The notes: generated by a model from the sequence alone, not told the origin. DNA of 64,000 bases from Chinchilla lanigera (GCF_000276665.1 NW_004955502.1:3941883-4005882), one strand, 5' to 3'; shown: positions 46,311 to 58,899, counted from the first letter of the stretch. Translations and numbers: made by a program.

Positions 46311-49117
46311 TTTTCAAATCAATACACTAGACTGTTTGATTACATGTAGTGGGATCACAAATTTCCCTGCATACTGAAACTTAGATATGCCAAGGAAAAT
46401 ATAGTTCCTTTAACCTGACTGAAAAACTGCAATCTTCCTCACAAACCTCCATCAGACAAGGAAATTAATTTCATCAATATTGTTTAAAATTTCACCCAAT
46501 TCAGTAATTAAAACAGTCCCTAGACATAATGTTCAGAAGTATCTAGAAAAGAAATGCATTCTGAAGGTTTCTCAGCCTGGCATCAGATCTGTGCTTGCAG
46601 TATGAATGTACAGATAGGCACATCTCTGCTCCCCAACATGGTATTGGGTGTGTGCAGAGTGCTTTGGTTTTTATGTGGGCAGAAAACCATTAAGTTTTTT
46701 CAGCCTGGGCTTGATGTCCAAACCCACCTGGTTGCTGCTTGCCCTGCTGGCATTCATGACTGAACTCTTTACCTGGAATCATCCTTGGTCTGGGCTCCTG
46801 CTCGTGAAGAGCTGGGTAGCATTCCCTGGCTAGTGGAGACAGCCCAATTCTCAACAGTGCTGTGGAACTCCTGTGACATTTTCCTGTGTCTGGCCCGGCA
46901 CTCTACCTCCTACCTCTGCCTCAGCATAACTTCTGCCTCAACACACTAGCTAGGTTGACAATATAACCTAAAGTCAATCAATCAATCAATTAGGACATTT
47001 GTGCAACTGAGAGGAGGATCTATTATAAATACACTGGACCAACAGGAACAAACAGAAACAGTTTCCAGCTGGAACATAGAGCTGACCCACTGGTTCTCAA
47101 CTCTGTGATCTGGTAAGTTCCCCTTCCAGAAGTTTCAGGAACTCCTGCATCCTATTTATGCCTCACAGAACAAAAGGAAACCGAAGAGAGCTACTTCACA
47201 AATTCTCCCAGACACTTTGTATAGCCATGTTTGCTTTTTGTGCTTGAGTCCCAGGATGGTTAGGGTTGCCCAAAAGCAGTATCTCTTGGATCCAAAAGGG
47301 AAACAGCTTCCCACATAATGGTTTAGTGCGCCTCTTGCTCTTCAGGCCACAGCCCAGAGAAGGAAATGGCTTGGATACCACAGGGGAGGCTTCTCTTCCT
47401 TACAGAAATCCTGAACACAACTTCGCCAGACTTCCCTTCTGTCAGAGAAAAACAAAGGTGGGGGGAGCATCTCCAACTCCATCAGCCTCGCTTTCACCCC
47501 TATTGTCTTGTTGTAGAGGTCTATTGCCTTTCTTCTTATTCTTAGACCTAGAGGCCTCAAGACCCAGCTTTAGAAGAGGTCTATGAATGAGAAATAATTT
47601 AAGGAAGGAACTGGGAATAAAACGGAAATTTAATTCCTGCAAAATAGAATATCCACCGGCATACGGAGGGAAGGCTGTTCAGTCTTAGGGATGTTCTGTC
47701 AACAATGAGAGACGCATTTAATGCAAAATTAATATTCTTGACACCAACTTCGTAAGCCAAATTAACAGATGCCTTTTGTGAGATGTTCTGTCAGAATTAT
47801 TAGATCTTCAGAGGGCAAAGTTCAGTTGATTATAACTCTAGTGTCCTACTGTAAATATTGTCCCATCCTGTGATTTTTATCTTTGAAAGGCCAAAAGCCA
47901 CTATGTATCGGGTTTCCACTGAGGGTTTTCCCTACGCATTCAAGTGCCTTACACCTAAGCCGTGAGTCCTGATGTTTCCAGCAGCACTGAGGGGCTTTCC
48001 AGTATTGAGCAGAGACGGTGAGAGGTCCCAGAAGCCTGTGATGTTCCCAAGGGCATTCTAGCAGGTTAACTGTTCTATGATTCCCGTTAGTGGCAGGCAG
48101 TGGCAACAAACACATCTCGATGTACATCATTATCCAGGTTGATTTTTGGATAACCTTAACCAAAAAAATTCTGCATTCCAATGCAGTCTCCAAACATAAG
48201 CAAATATATAAATGCAAAGGAGTCAAAGTTATGGAAGGACCAAATGAAAAGAAGCCAGGTGGAGTTTGCCTGAAAAGGTTTTATAGTTTTATGATGAATA
48301 AAACTAATGGAAACATCTGAAGCTCCTTTGAAATGTTAAGAATGAACTAGTGGAGAACAACTGTGCTTCAGAGAGTGCTGAAGTATGCAAGGGGTGGGGG
48401 TGGGGGAATTTATACACGCAATAAATTATTCAGAAAGGAGTTGAAAGCTGAGTTCAAGTTTAGAAGAATTTCTGCTAACTCATCAAGTCACAATCTCCTT
48501 CTAAACTCTAAATCCCTGAATTTCCAGCATAATTTCTTGGGAATTTGTATTGCACAACTGAATACTCCCAGAAATACAACTCTTTATGGTGTATACAGAC
48601 AAGATAGGACTTAGCAAAAGGAAACTGAAAATTTGCATAGTTCTATAAAACATCTCTAGACATTTCAACTTGATGAAAATGGCCTTTAAAAGCCAAGTAA
48701 AGAAGACATTCTGCTCTATAGAATAGATCATAATCACAATTAGGAAAAAAAGATAAAAGTATATCATCAATATCCATCCCTTGAGTATCAACAAAGAGCC
48801 AGGGATAGAGTTATTAGGAATAAAAAGAGCTATAAATCTGTCCCTGCATTCAATAAGTTTTATCTAATTGATATGATAGACATATAATTAGTACATACAC
48901 ATAATCATAATGAATTCAACATAAATAGCATAAGGAAGAAGATTATTTATATCCTATAATTCAAGATAAACCCTTTGGGAGAGTTTTAGACAAATCTGAG
49001 AAGCACAGAAAAGAAAATTAAGCAAAGAATGTATGTCATACAGAGCGGAGATTAGCCCATTCTCAATTTTTCATGATTATAAAGATGGAAATTATGTACT
49101 TGATTGAAATATATATA
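46311..49117. other. Unique-looking sequence, no gene recognised
   Basis: A 2.8-kb stretch. (AATC)n at about 46975-46992 and a G-rich word GGGGTGGGGGTGGGGG at about 48391 are the only simple structures noted. The 106- and 126-codon frames at 47266-47586 (+) and 47846-48226 (-) have no recognised motif. Confidence 0.4.
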
Positions 49118-49247
49118 TCCTTTTTTTGAGATAGAATCTCACTGGCCTGGAGTTTGCTATGCAGCTCAGGTTGGCCTTGAACTCTCAGTCCTCCTGCCCA
49201 TCCTTCCAAGTACTGGGATTATACGCATGCACCACTATGCCAATCTA
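49118..49247 (-). mobile_element. B1 SINE, antisense
   Basis: GAGATAGAATCTCACTGG, then CAGGTTGGCCTTGAACTC and AGTACTGGGATTATACGCAT, are the complement of a 7SL-derived B1. Confidence 0.9.
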
Positions 49248-49544
49248 AAATACTTCTGTGAGATCAGGTATCATACATTCAAATTTCAGATATCCCAAAC
49301 TTGTATACACAGTGCATCAACGTAAACCACAGGGCCTAAATCAAACATTTGTAAATAGCTCAACTAAAAATTATTTCACACTGTGACATGGTAGTACAAT
49401 TTGCCAGTTGTTACTCCTGGAGAATGGGACCTGGCCCCCAGCAGCACAGCTCATGGGAATTTGTGAGATTTGGCCTATGAGTTTACAAGCACCTCCAGCA
49501 GTCCCTTGAACCCCGTGCTTGATAAAAGTCAGATATATCCCAAG

Positions 49545-50055
49545 TAAGAGTTCTCCGGAGGAATAGAACCAGATAAACAGATAAGACAGACAGACACAGA
49601 TATTTAGACAGAGACGACTGATCATTTATTATAGACATTGGTGCACAGTTTGGAAGCCAAGACCTCGCTTCATCTGCAGGTGGAAAACCAGCAAAGCTGC
49701 TAGTGTAATTCAGTCTGGTTCCAAAGTTCTAAGAGCTGGAGCATGGGGCAAAGATGGGACAATGAATCTGCCCTGAGTCAGAAGGCCCAACAGCCAGGAG
49801 TGCTGCAGTCCCAAGGTAGGTGAAGATGACTATCCCAGATCAAATAGAGAGTTAACTTGCTTGTTTGTATGTTGGTGCTTAACAGATTGGACAAGCCCCT
49901 CTCATGCTGGTGAGAGTGACCTTCTATACTGGGTCTACTAATTTAAATGCTAATGTGTTTCAAAGACATCACCACAGACACAACCAAAAATGTTTCACCA
50001 GCTATCAGGCCTTAGTCCAGTCAGGTTGGCACATAAAATGAACCATCACACATCC
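49545..50055 (-). mobile_element. MLT1/MST-type MaLR LTR, antisense
   Basis: GTTCTCCGGAGGAATAGAAC, then CATTTATTATAGACATTGG, TTAACAGATTGGACAAGCCC and CACATAAAATGAACCATCAC, are in the order of a reversed MaLR LTR. Confidence 0.75.
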
Positions 50056-50299
50056 TTTCTAGTAGGCAAAAGACCCCCACAGCTCTACTCCCCTTCTGAG
50101 CTCATAACAGCTCCACTAGAAGCCAAGAGTCAAAACTGCTTACTCTGATGGTGCCCTGGACACAACTTTCCATCCCACCTTTAAATTTCGCCCTCCTCTC
50201 CTTTCTCCATTTCCAAAGGAAGGACAAGCAAATAAGCATCTCCCCATTGGATGGACATGGAGAGCCTTACCGTGTTCTTCAGCTCTCCCTTGCTCTGAC

Positions 50300-50600
50300 A
50301 AAAGTCTGAGAAAATCACACTAACAAAGAAAGGTTTATTTTGGCTCATGGGTTCAGAGGCTTCCATCCGTTGCTGTGGGCCTGGGGCAAGGCAGAACATC
50401 AGGGGAAAAGGGCCTGGTGGAGCAGAGCTGCGCGCCTCTTGACAGCCCAGGAGCAGAGAGAGGGAAATAGTCAGCAAGGCGGGGGCCAGACACGGCACAC
50501 CCCTCAAATGCTTGTGTGCAGGGACCTGCTCCCCCACAGTTCGTTCAGCTGTGAACTCACCAATGGCTTCATCCAAGAGATGATGTCAGGGCGTTCATCT
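50300..50600 (-). mobile_element. MaLR-type LTR, antisense
   Basis: AAAGGTTTATTTTGGCTCAT, then CAAGGCAGAACATCAGGGG and GTGAACTCACCAATGGCTTC. Its reverse complement aligns with the LTR at 45131-45572. A 131-codon minus-strand and a 128-codon plus-strand frame overlap it and are not genes. Confidence 0.75.
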
Positions 50601-51059
50601 CCCAGCCCCTACCCCTCTTCTGTGAAGGGATTTACAAGAAGTTGCATCGAGCCTGAGATAGACACTGTACTACAAAGATGGGGCAGTTTGGTTTTACGCA
50701 AAACCTTCTTCTCCTTTTTCTCGTAATAATTTACATTTCAGTGCCCGATTGCCCAGCTCGGTGGCATTTCCCAAACTGCTTTGCAATTGGATATGGCCTT
50801 GTGAGCAAATTCTCTCCTCGTAAACAGGAGTGTGCCGCCACACCTGCATCTGGGCCTACGACAGTGGTACACATTCATTCTGCTCTTTTCCCTCCAGCTG
50901 ACTGCAACCCAGCTACAGAGCATTCTCTTGTAGCAGTGGAAAGGCATTGCATTCATGGACTGTATAGCAACACATCAAAGGAACTTGAGTCTCTTGACCA
51001 CTAATAGAGCAGACCTGCCCCACTGACCTCTGGACTGTTGTATGAAGAAGTAGCTTCTC
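50601..51059. other. Unique-looking sequence
   Basis: No recognised motif; it may include further LTR-related sequence at its start. Confidence 0.4.
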
Positions 51060-51082
51060 TATTTTTTAAATCTCAATGAGAT

Positions 51083-51605
51083 ATGATCAAAAGATATGGT
51101 GAATGCTTATGATTTTTTAAAAATTTATTACTGTAAAAGACATATTGCCATTACTGTCCTTCAAAATGCTCCTGTTCACTTCAAACACACTTATCCCATC
51201 ATTCTCACCACTTTCTGAAGCCGTTCTGGTCCTCCTTTATGAATGCCTGTAAGTATGCTGTCCTGGCTGCCTCAGTGTCCTGATCAATTCAAAATGTTTA
51301 CCTTCCATGGTCATTTAACTGTGTGGATGAGGTAGAAGTTACCTGGCCGCAGATCCAGTGAATAAAATGGGACAAGGAGACCCTGTATTGTTTTTACAAG
51401 CCTATCTTTCTCTGGATGACACTCAGCAGCAGCATTTACCACATTTTATCACACCTCATGAAGACACTCAGGAAAGAAGTTTCCAGAACTACTTCAGAAA
51501 GTGGCAAGAGTGATGGGAGAAGTTTGTTTGAAGTGAGGGGGAGCATTCTGAGAGGAATAAATGGCAATGAGTCATTTACTATAATAATTTTTTAATTGAA
51601 ACATT
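51083..51605. mobile_element. Palindromic mariner-derived element, second copy
   Basis: The left part (about 51083-51385) is antisense mariner transposase C-terminus plus outer end; the right part (about 51410-51605) is the same in sense. For example CACTTTCTGAAGCCGTTCTG (left) is complementary to AACTACTTCAGAAAGTG (right), and CATTACTGTCCTTC to the GGAATAAATGGCAATG side. It contains no intact frame. Confidence 0.75.
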
Positions 51606-51726
51606 CATCCTAGATTTCTATCACAGCTCATATTTTTTGGTCTCATAGCAGCTTAGCCTTCTACTTACTAATTTGGAAAAGGAAATACATTATAGAGTAT
51701 CTCCCACTAAAAGGTAAATTTACTTC

Positions 51727-52022
51727 TTTATTTTAATACAGGTTGAGTACACCTTCTCTAACATGCGTGGGATCTGAAGTATTTCAGATTTCAAGAATTT
51801 CTGTTTTTTGGATTTTAGAATATTTGCATATACATAATGAGTGACTTGCAGGATCCAAAACAAAATTAATTTATATTTTTTATATATCTTATACATATAG
51901 CCTGAAGGTAATTCCATAAAATTTTTTAAGTGCATCTGTGTTTTGCCAAGGTCAGGTGTGGAATTTGCCTCTTAAGGTGTCATGTTGACACTCAGAAGGT
52001 TTTGGATTTGGGACCATTTCAG
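51727..52022 (+). mobile_element. Tigger-like DNA transposon relic
   Basis: ACAGGTTGAGTACACCTTCT, then TTTGGATTTTAGAATATTTG, CATATACATAATGAGTGACT and ATAGCCTGAAGGTAATTCC, match an ancient TcMar-Tigger-type element. The terminal GGATTTGGGACCATTTC is near its right end. Confidence 0.7.
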
Positions 52023-52564
52023 CCTTAGTGCACACCCATCTTTTATCAAACCCTGGCCAACACCGTGCTAGTGTTGGGGACATGTTAGGACCTATTTCAT
52101 GTTCACTGGGCTCTTCATTAAGCTCTGAGGAAATCCCAGCTGCTAAATCTACACCTTTGTGCCCCTGCATACTTGTAGCTCTGTGTAGTTACAGGCTAAC
52201 ATGCTATATAATCACTATTTCCAGGAGTAGCTTCCAATTAATGGCCTTGCTCTTTTGTTCATCTATAAATATCCCAGCTCCTTCACCCCTCAGGGGGAGG
52301 GATTCCAAGGGGTGTGCTTCTCACCAACTTTCCAAAGCTTCATTACAGAATTAAGCTCTGGTTGCCCCCATGCAGATGACACACCCATGTCCTCATCAGT
52401 CTCCCCCTTGTCACTCAGTCACCTCCTCTACTTCCTCACTATATCCTTTGAACACCCCAAATAAACTACAGTCAATCCACACTTGACTCTGCCTCTGGGA
52501 GAACCCAAATCTTCATTGGTTCTACTTACTTTGTGCTCAACATCTCACACCTAAAACAATTCTT
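52023..52564. other. Unique-looking sequence
   Basis: Pyrimidine-rich 52270-52460. No gene recognised. Confidence 0.4.
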
Positions 52565-52625
52565 CAAAGCTAGCCTGAACCACATAATAGGGCCCTGTCC
52601 TAAAAAATAAATCAATAAATAAAGT
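52565..52625 (+). mobile_element. 3' fragment of a B1-like SINE
   Basis: AAGCTAGCCTGAACCACATA, then GGCCCTGTCCTAAAAAATAA, is the last part of a 7SL-type SINE. Confidence 0.55.
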
Positions 52626-52756
52626 GTAGACATAACTGATGAGACGAAATTGTCTGTCCTGTGCTTTCTAGTAGTGTGTAAAGCACAGTGGGTGCACAGA
52701 AGACAGTGAAAGATCTTTATTCCTACATTAGCAATTTAATCTGTATATTCTGTAAT

Positions 52757-52940
52757 GGATTTGGGGGTGTTCTGTTTGTTTTGTCTTTGTGTTTTTTCAG
52801 ACAGGGTCTTTCTTGTTATGTAGTTCAGGCTGGCCTTAAACTCACTATGTGGCCCAGACTGGCCTTGAATTTCTAGCAATCCACCTGCCTCCGCCTCCCA
52901 AGTACTGAGATTGCAGGTGTGCGCCAACCAGGCCTGGCTT
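52757..52940 (-). mobile_element. B1 SINE with internal duplication, antisense
   Basis: CAGGCTGGCCTTAAACTCAC and CAGACTGGCCTTGAATTTC show the internal duplication of B1. CTCCCAAGTACTGAGATTGC and CCAGGCCTGGC mark its 5' half. Confidence 0.9.
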
Positions 52941-55020
52941 CTTTTATGTTTTAAGTTAATAATCTTGCAGGAAGAAAATCCTACAAAGTTGTCACACACA
53001 CAAGATTTACACTGAATTCAAATAATGATGTTATAAATAGTGTGGAAGTATTTCAAAATATTGGAGAAAAAGGCTATCTGTTTACACTTCAGCGGCTCTA
53101 GATATAATCTAAACATCACATTCCTAAAAGAATATGCAATATCACTCACAGTCAGCCCAGGCAACTGCGTTCCTCTCCTGGTCAGCTGGACTCTGCAGCG
53201 TGATCTTATGCTTTGGCTATTTGAAGTGAACAAACCCCGTGGCTGAAGCTAATGTCAACAGAGAAGATGATGGAGGAGAACAGTAAAAAGCTGAAGTATT
53301 GAGATTATCTTCAGAAATGCAGTGAGTCAGTTCTTACCCTCGAGGTCAGATTTTTATAGGAAACACGACATCATATGAAGTCTGAAAACTACGAAAGTGG
53401 AATAATCAAAGCTATGCATCAAAGGTCTGCAGTCTCACAGCAGACAATGTTTAGCTAATGTAGTCACATTCATATGACTTTTTTTATTCAGGCAGACTAC
53501 AGTAATAAAATAGGAGTGTGCATGTTAGAACTATACATTTACCCAGCTTATAAACAGAAGTGTGGACTTTGGAAAGGTGCACTTATCTGATTTATAGCAG
53601 TGTACAAAATTTTATGTGCACACACAAATAAAGACCTTGCCTGTCTCCAGAAATGCCCATGCTTTTTGTTTGTCCCATGACGTGCCCGTGAGATATAAAC
53701 GTTTGAATTAAATCATGAAATGTAGAATATGTAGATACTAAATATATTTCACCTTTAAAAATCTTTCTGCCTATTTGAGCATTCACACTTCCGCAGTCTA
53801 TCCTTATCTCAAGCTCACAGAACTTTGTATTATTTCACGGAGGGTGTCACATGGCCCCACTGAGCTTTGACACATAGCTACCCACCCAGAGTGCCAGGTC
53901 TTCTTTTTCGCAATACAGGCGTAAGATTTACAAGGTGAAACAATGTGACCTCCTGAGGTCGCGTTAAAAATATCCCAAATGCTTTGTAAAGCTAAAGTGA
54001 CAGAGCCTAGACGCAATAAAAATACAGAATGGTAGCAATTATTAAATGAACGCTGAGTGGACAGGATTCCCTACATTCCCAATAAAAGCATAAGAACAAA
54101 GTTAGGATTATGTAGTTGTGATTTTTCAAATTATCATCTTAAGTATATTCTCTGATAGTACTAATTCAGTGTAGATCTAAAAGATTTTAATTACATATAA
54201 AACTAGCATTTTTCTTCAATGTGTTCAGATGCTATTTTATTTATTTTTTTGAGTTGTGCAGCCCTTTATTAGCAACTAAAATAGAAGGTATCTGTTGTAC
54301 AACATGGGTAGTAATTGTCTATAACTTCAGATTTATTATATTCTAATACAGATCATTTATAAATGCAATTTCTTTATTTAAAAGCTTCCATTTTTTTGTT
54401 TGTGTACAATTTGCAAAACTATTCTGAAAGCAGAATATATGTGCACAAGTCTGCAAAGAGTGCAAATTTAGGATACGGTAAATGCTTTACAAGTTACTTT
54501 CAAAAAACTGTCTGCCACAACTGGGCCTTTACATTGTTGTCTTTTTTAATCAAAATATTTTTGATCCCAACCTTCCTTCCACCACCCAAAACTATAAAGC
54601 ATTTTTTAATGAGTTGAAATTAAGGAGGACTACACCTACTAGAAAAGAAGAGAAGGAACTTCTATTAGTTTGAGGTTTCAGAATGCCCCCAAACCAGAAC
54701 CAGTGTCTTGGTAAAGGCTAGGCTGGGACCCTGGACAGAGCATGAATATGCACAGGTGGCATCCCTGAGGATTCGGAGCTGCAGTGGACCGTGAGTGCTC
54801 CCGCTGCATAATTCACTGAGCTGTCTTGCCAGTTTCTACACTGGCTTGACCAGGCACAATTCAAAAAGGAAAAGCTCATATTCATTCCATTCTTCTGGAG
54901 CTCTGTGATAGCATTTTACACCCCAATGGGATGTCTTCCACGTATAGTATTACGGTATTTCCTCAAGTAATTGCTAAAGGATACAGGAACAGATGCTATT
55001 CTAAAGTATTTATAAAAATT
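52941..55020. other. Unique-looking sequence
   Basis: About 2 kb without a recognised gene or repeat family; mostly AT-rich. Confidence 0.4.
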
Positions 55021-55149
55021 AAGTTTGGACATAACAGGGGCTGGAGATTTAGCTCAGCGGCAAAGCATCTGCCTGGTAAGTGCAACGTTGTGAGTTTGGT
55101 TCCCAGTACCGGAGAAAAACAAACAAAAAAAAAAAGTTTAGACATAACA
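55021..55149 (+). mobile_element. ID-type SINE with 16-bp TSD
   Basis: AAGTTTGGACATAACA (55021-55036) and AAGTTTAGACATAACA (55134-55149) differ by one base. The body carries GATTTAGCTCAGCGGCAAAG and TTTGGTTCCCAGTACC. Confidence 0.95.
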
Positions 55150-55620
55150 ATATGAACTTTTTAGAAAAGTATATCCTCATTTTCCATACTCTGGAAGAAG
55201 TCTGCAAAGTCTCTGGAGTGAAGAAGAAATCCCCTGCTCCAAGAGGAGATACCCATAGGCGCATCTGAACAGTGCAGGAACCCTGTCCGCAAACCTCCTT
55301 CTCATGGCTGTGTTTCTAACAGATTTTAGACAGTATTTGTTGTTAAATGTTCTCAGCCATCTGCTCAATAAAGTAATTTTGATATCCCATCTATCTTGTA
55401 GCATGTAAGGAAAACAAAACTCTGTATTCATGGAATTTTATTTCGTTTTAGGTGAATTTTAATAATGTGACTTGTCGTTCTACATTAAAGTACATCCACA
55501 TATGAAGAAAACAGTTCTTAAAATTACGTACTTTAGTTTTTCGACAAAAGTGGCTGTTTCAACCTCATACACTGACCTGAACGCACAGGCTTGTTCTAAC
55601 ACCGGTGACGAGTGGCGTGT
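55150..55620. other. Unique-looking sequence
   Basis: No gene recognised. Confidence 0.4.
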
Positions 55621-55640
55621 GAGCGCCACCTGTTGGCTCT
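55621..55640 (-). promoter_or_regulatory. CTCF-like binding motif
   Basis: Read on the minus strand the sequence is AGCCAACAGGTGGCGCTC, which keeps the CAGGTGGCGC core of the CTCF consensus. The surrounding 200 bases are free of recognised SINEs and carry several CpGs, so it is not one of the SINE-borne sites of rodents. Confidence 0.45.
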
Positions 55641-56463
55641 CTTGCATTACACTGCGTGCGTCTCGATCTTTTGGAGTGAGGAAACCCTGGAACCATAGCC
55701 TGACTCTAAATGCCGGCTTAAAATAACTCAATATGTAATCCATCTGAAAAAGAAATTTCTGGCTCTCTCTACCTAAGGCTCCTAGGAGTCAAAGAACATA
55801 GGACGAAGGAGTTCTTTTTGATACAAGGATGACAGCTAATAATTGTAAAGGAATAAAAGAATTTTTTCAAATGACCACTTTGCCTCTCTCCAATATAACT
55901 GATTGAGAAAGGCGTCCCCCTTGGGTGATAAAACCATGGTTAGAGATGAATGTGAACACTATACTCGCACAGTCTGTAAATATCACCCCACAACACTCTC
56001 ACTAATTTCCAAAAAAAATGTGCTTTCAAAATGGAGCCATCTGGTTGTCTGCACTTAACTAAATCATTAGAGTTTGCATCACCAATAAGACAAACTGACT
56101 TAATCAGCTTCCTGCTGCAATGCAATAAGCATACATCATTTATGAATCAGCCTCGCCAAGAGCTCTTACTCTAAATCTAAGCAAAAGAAAATCCTAAGGC
56201 AAGTCCAGTCTGCTCTCTTCAAAAACAACAACGTCACGACGAACTGAGAAAGAGGAAATGTTCGTGGTTATGTACAGTGCTGGGTAAGGGAATACAAGCG
56301 GTAGGTTAGGTAATATTACGCAGGTACTGTTTTGTTTTGTTTATGATTTCTGAGGCTCAAACTGAGGACCTCATGCAATAATGGTAGTAGAATGTCCTTA
56401 TTCTTAGAAAATGCATGTTGAAGTGTCACAGTGCCTTCAACTTATTCTCAAATGGTTCACCTA
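55641..56463. other. Unique-looking sequence
   Basis: No gene or repeat family recognised. Confidence 0.4.
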
Positions 56464-56526
56464 GAAAAATGCAAAGCGCCCGCCTGGCAAGCTTAAGGTC
56501 CTGAGTTCGATTCGTATCGAAAAATG
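56464..56526 (+). mobile_element. 5'-truncated ID SINE
   Basis: CAAAGCGCCCGCCTGGCAAG, then GTCCTGAGTTCGATTCG, is the ID body without its first ~20 bases. GAAAAATG occurs at both ends (56464 and 56519), a possible TSD. Confidence 0.75.
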
Positions 56527-56831
56527 AATAAATAAAGAGTGTGTATGTATATGTGCATATGCATATGTAAACATATTAATATATGTTATCTATACTTATC
56601 TACATATTATGTTTAGATAAAAATAAAACATGCTTTTAAAAATGTGTTATATATGCAATTTAGAGATAGACTGCTGTTTACACTTATCTTTCAAGTTTCT
56701 ATTGGATTAAATTTTTTCAAAATAAGAAGTTGGAGAACAAAAGAACCATGTTATCTGCTAAGAATGTTATAAAATAGATGATACAAGTTAAAAAATAAGT
56801 AAAGCACACAAATATCATGACTCTTAAAAAC

Positions 56832-57000
56832 TGAGGCCTGGCATGGCGGCACAGGCCTGTAATTCCAGCACTTGGGAGGCTGAGGCAGGAGGATCACTGT
56901 GAGTTCGAGGGCAGCATAGTCTACAAAGTGAGTTCAAATTCAGCCTGAACTGCATAGCAAAACACTGTCTCAAAAAAAATAATAGTAATAATAATAATTA
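56832..57000 (+). mobile_element. B1 SINE
   Basis: GCCTGGCATGGCGGCACAGG, then GGGAGGCTGAGGCAGGAGGA and TGCATAGCAAAACACTGTCT, with a (TAA)n-like tail. Confidence 0.93.
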
Positions 57001-57589
57001 AGGTGTGTTCTTTAATGTACCAACTCCCCATGATAAATGTAACCATTGTGTACTGCAAAGCTGTACTAATAAAAATTCAAATAAAAAAAGATTAAGACAT
57101 TATTTTCTGCTGTAGACACCAGGACCTCCTTGTAGGAAATGCATTTTAAAATGTAAAGGCTTAGAAATCATCTCAGTGCCTTGTTTTATAGACAAGAACG
57201 CTGACTGTGGGGGCTAACCAGCTGGTCCAAATTCAACAAACATAGACTCCCGCATCATGTTGCATTAACCTGTTCGTTTAGCAATTCCTCACTGAAAAGC
57301 TTCCACAAGCCAAGCACTCCTACTTCTCAGTCAGGATGGATCAAGAAGGACAAGTTAGACAAGGAAATATAGGTAGAACTCAATCATTACAAGTTTCAGA
57401 TAAGGTTTAAAATTGGGCAAAGAAAGCAGAAGAGCAGCTCTCTATAAAAACGGAGAAAAAGGTTCATGATCCAAGGTATCAGAGAATGCTCCCAAAGCTG
57501 GGAACACTCACAGCTGAAGCCAGCTAGGAAACAGACTTCATTCCTACCACTATAAGATCTGCCAATTTAAATGAGCAAAGACAATGGCT
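57001..57589. other. Unassigned sequence, possible L1 3' scrap
   Basis: GTACTAATAAAAATTCAAAT at about 57062 resembles an L1 3' end. The rest is unique-looking. Confidence 0.35.
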
Positions 57590-57860
57590 CGCCCTATATT
57601 AGTCAGCTTTCTGGTTGCTGAACACAATACCCAACACCAGCGACTGAAAGGAGAGATTTAATTTGGGTCATGGTTCCAGGATTCAGTTCATGGCTGAGCT
57701 GGTCTCTCCTGGATTTCAGCTATGCACCCTTTCACTGCTGACTTGAGCTGGTGCTCTTCCCCTGTATAAACCCAAATCAGGAGCGTAACAGTTTCTCTCA
57801 GTTCCGCAGGTCCTTGCAGTGGGTCATAAAGCCTGGCAGTGATCTGGGAACCCTGACAGA
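57590..57860 (-). mobile_element. MaLR-type LTR fragment, antisense
   Basis: TATTAGTCAGCTTTCTGGTT, then GAGAGATTTAATTTGGGTCA and TCAGTTCATGGCTGAGCTGG, match a reversed rodent MaLR LTR. Confidence 0.7.
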
Positions 57861-57955
57861 AGAGCATTTCAATATCATACTTTCAATATGATTTTGAATT
57901 CCACTAAGCTTAAGGATTGTTCAAACTGACATTGCATTAACTTTTCATTGTACTG

Positions 57956-58052
57956 CTTTTTCCTTTTTTGGAGGGGTGAGTACTGGGAATCAAACTAGGA
58001 CCTTGTGCTTGTCAGGCAGGCGCTTGTGTTGCTGAGCTATATCTGTGGCTCT
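57956..58052 (-). mobile_element. ID-type SINE, antisense
   Basis: AGTACTGGGAATCAAACTAG, then GTCAGGCAGGCGCTTGTG and TGCTGAGCTATATC, are the complement of an ID copy. Confidence 0.85.
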
Positions 58053-58259
58053 TGTACTGATTTTTGACCCAATATCTATTAGAAATTGACCCTAAAGAAA
58101 TCATATAAAACAAGGAAAGTACCATATGAATTTAAATGTGTATTACAGTATAATAAAAATTGGAAAAAAAAAGCCTAAATCTCAAGCATTTAGGAAAAAT
58201 TAAAAGAGTGATAATATATCCACTTGGTGAAAAAGTGCATAGCTATCACAGTGTTTAAT

Positions 58260-58465
58260 TAGGTCAAGTATGGTGGTACATGCCTGTAGTCCACGGATCT
58301 GGGAGGCTGAGACAGGAGGATCACTAGTTCAAGCCCAGTCTAGGCAACTTAGCAACTTAACAATCACCTGTCTCAGAACAAAAAAAAAAAAAAAAAAACT
58401 TATAGGGTGGGAGATGTAGCTCAGTGCATAGGCCCTGGATTCAATCCTCAGTAATACACAAAAAG
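58260..58465 (+). mobile_element. B1-dID composite SINE
   Basis: TGGTGGTACATGCCTGTAGT and GAGGCTGAGACAGGAGGATC form the 7SL half. A linker A18 run follows, then GGGAGATGTAGCTCAGTGCA and GGATTCAATCCTCAGTAATA. Confidence 0.88.
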
Positions 58466-58899
58466 TCTCCAAAATGTTTAATTAGGAAGTATTGAGTCTT
58501 ACCAAATTGTGTATACATACAGACAAAAACTAAATATAACATGGACAAGAAAGAGATGATGTGTGGTAGTGTTGGGATATTTTTTAAAAATTTTTACTGT
58601 TGTAATGAAATTTTTTGTACAATAAGGAAATACTTTTAAAAGCCAAATTGCAGGTGTCATTCCTTGGTTTATGGGATTAATTTACTCTTTTAAATTCAAC
58701 TTCTTACCAAGACTGAACCATAAAGAAACAGAAAACCTGAACAGAACAAATAGCAAGTCCCAGATTGAATCAGTAATAAAAAGCTTCCCATCAAAGAAAA
58801 GCCTGCTACCAGGCGGCTTCACTGATGAGTTCTACTAAACACTTAAAGAAGAATTAATGTCAACTCTCATTAAGTTATTATAAAAAAAATAGGAAGAGG

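Noticed and set aside
47266..47586. 106-codon plus-strand frame as a coding exon
   Set aside because: No recognised domain, no convincing splice sites and an overlapping minus-strand frame; not enough support.
50181..50726. Two ~130-codon frames on opposite strands
   Set aside because: They overlap an antisense LTR, and neither shows a domain or splice context.
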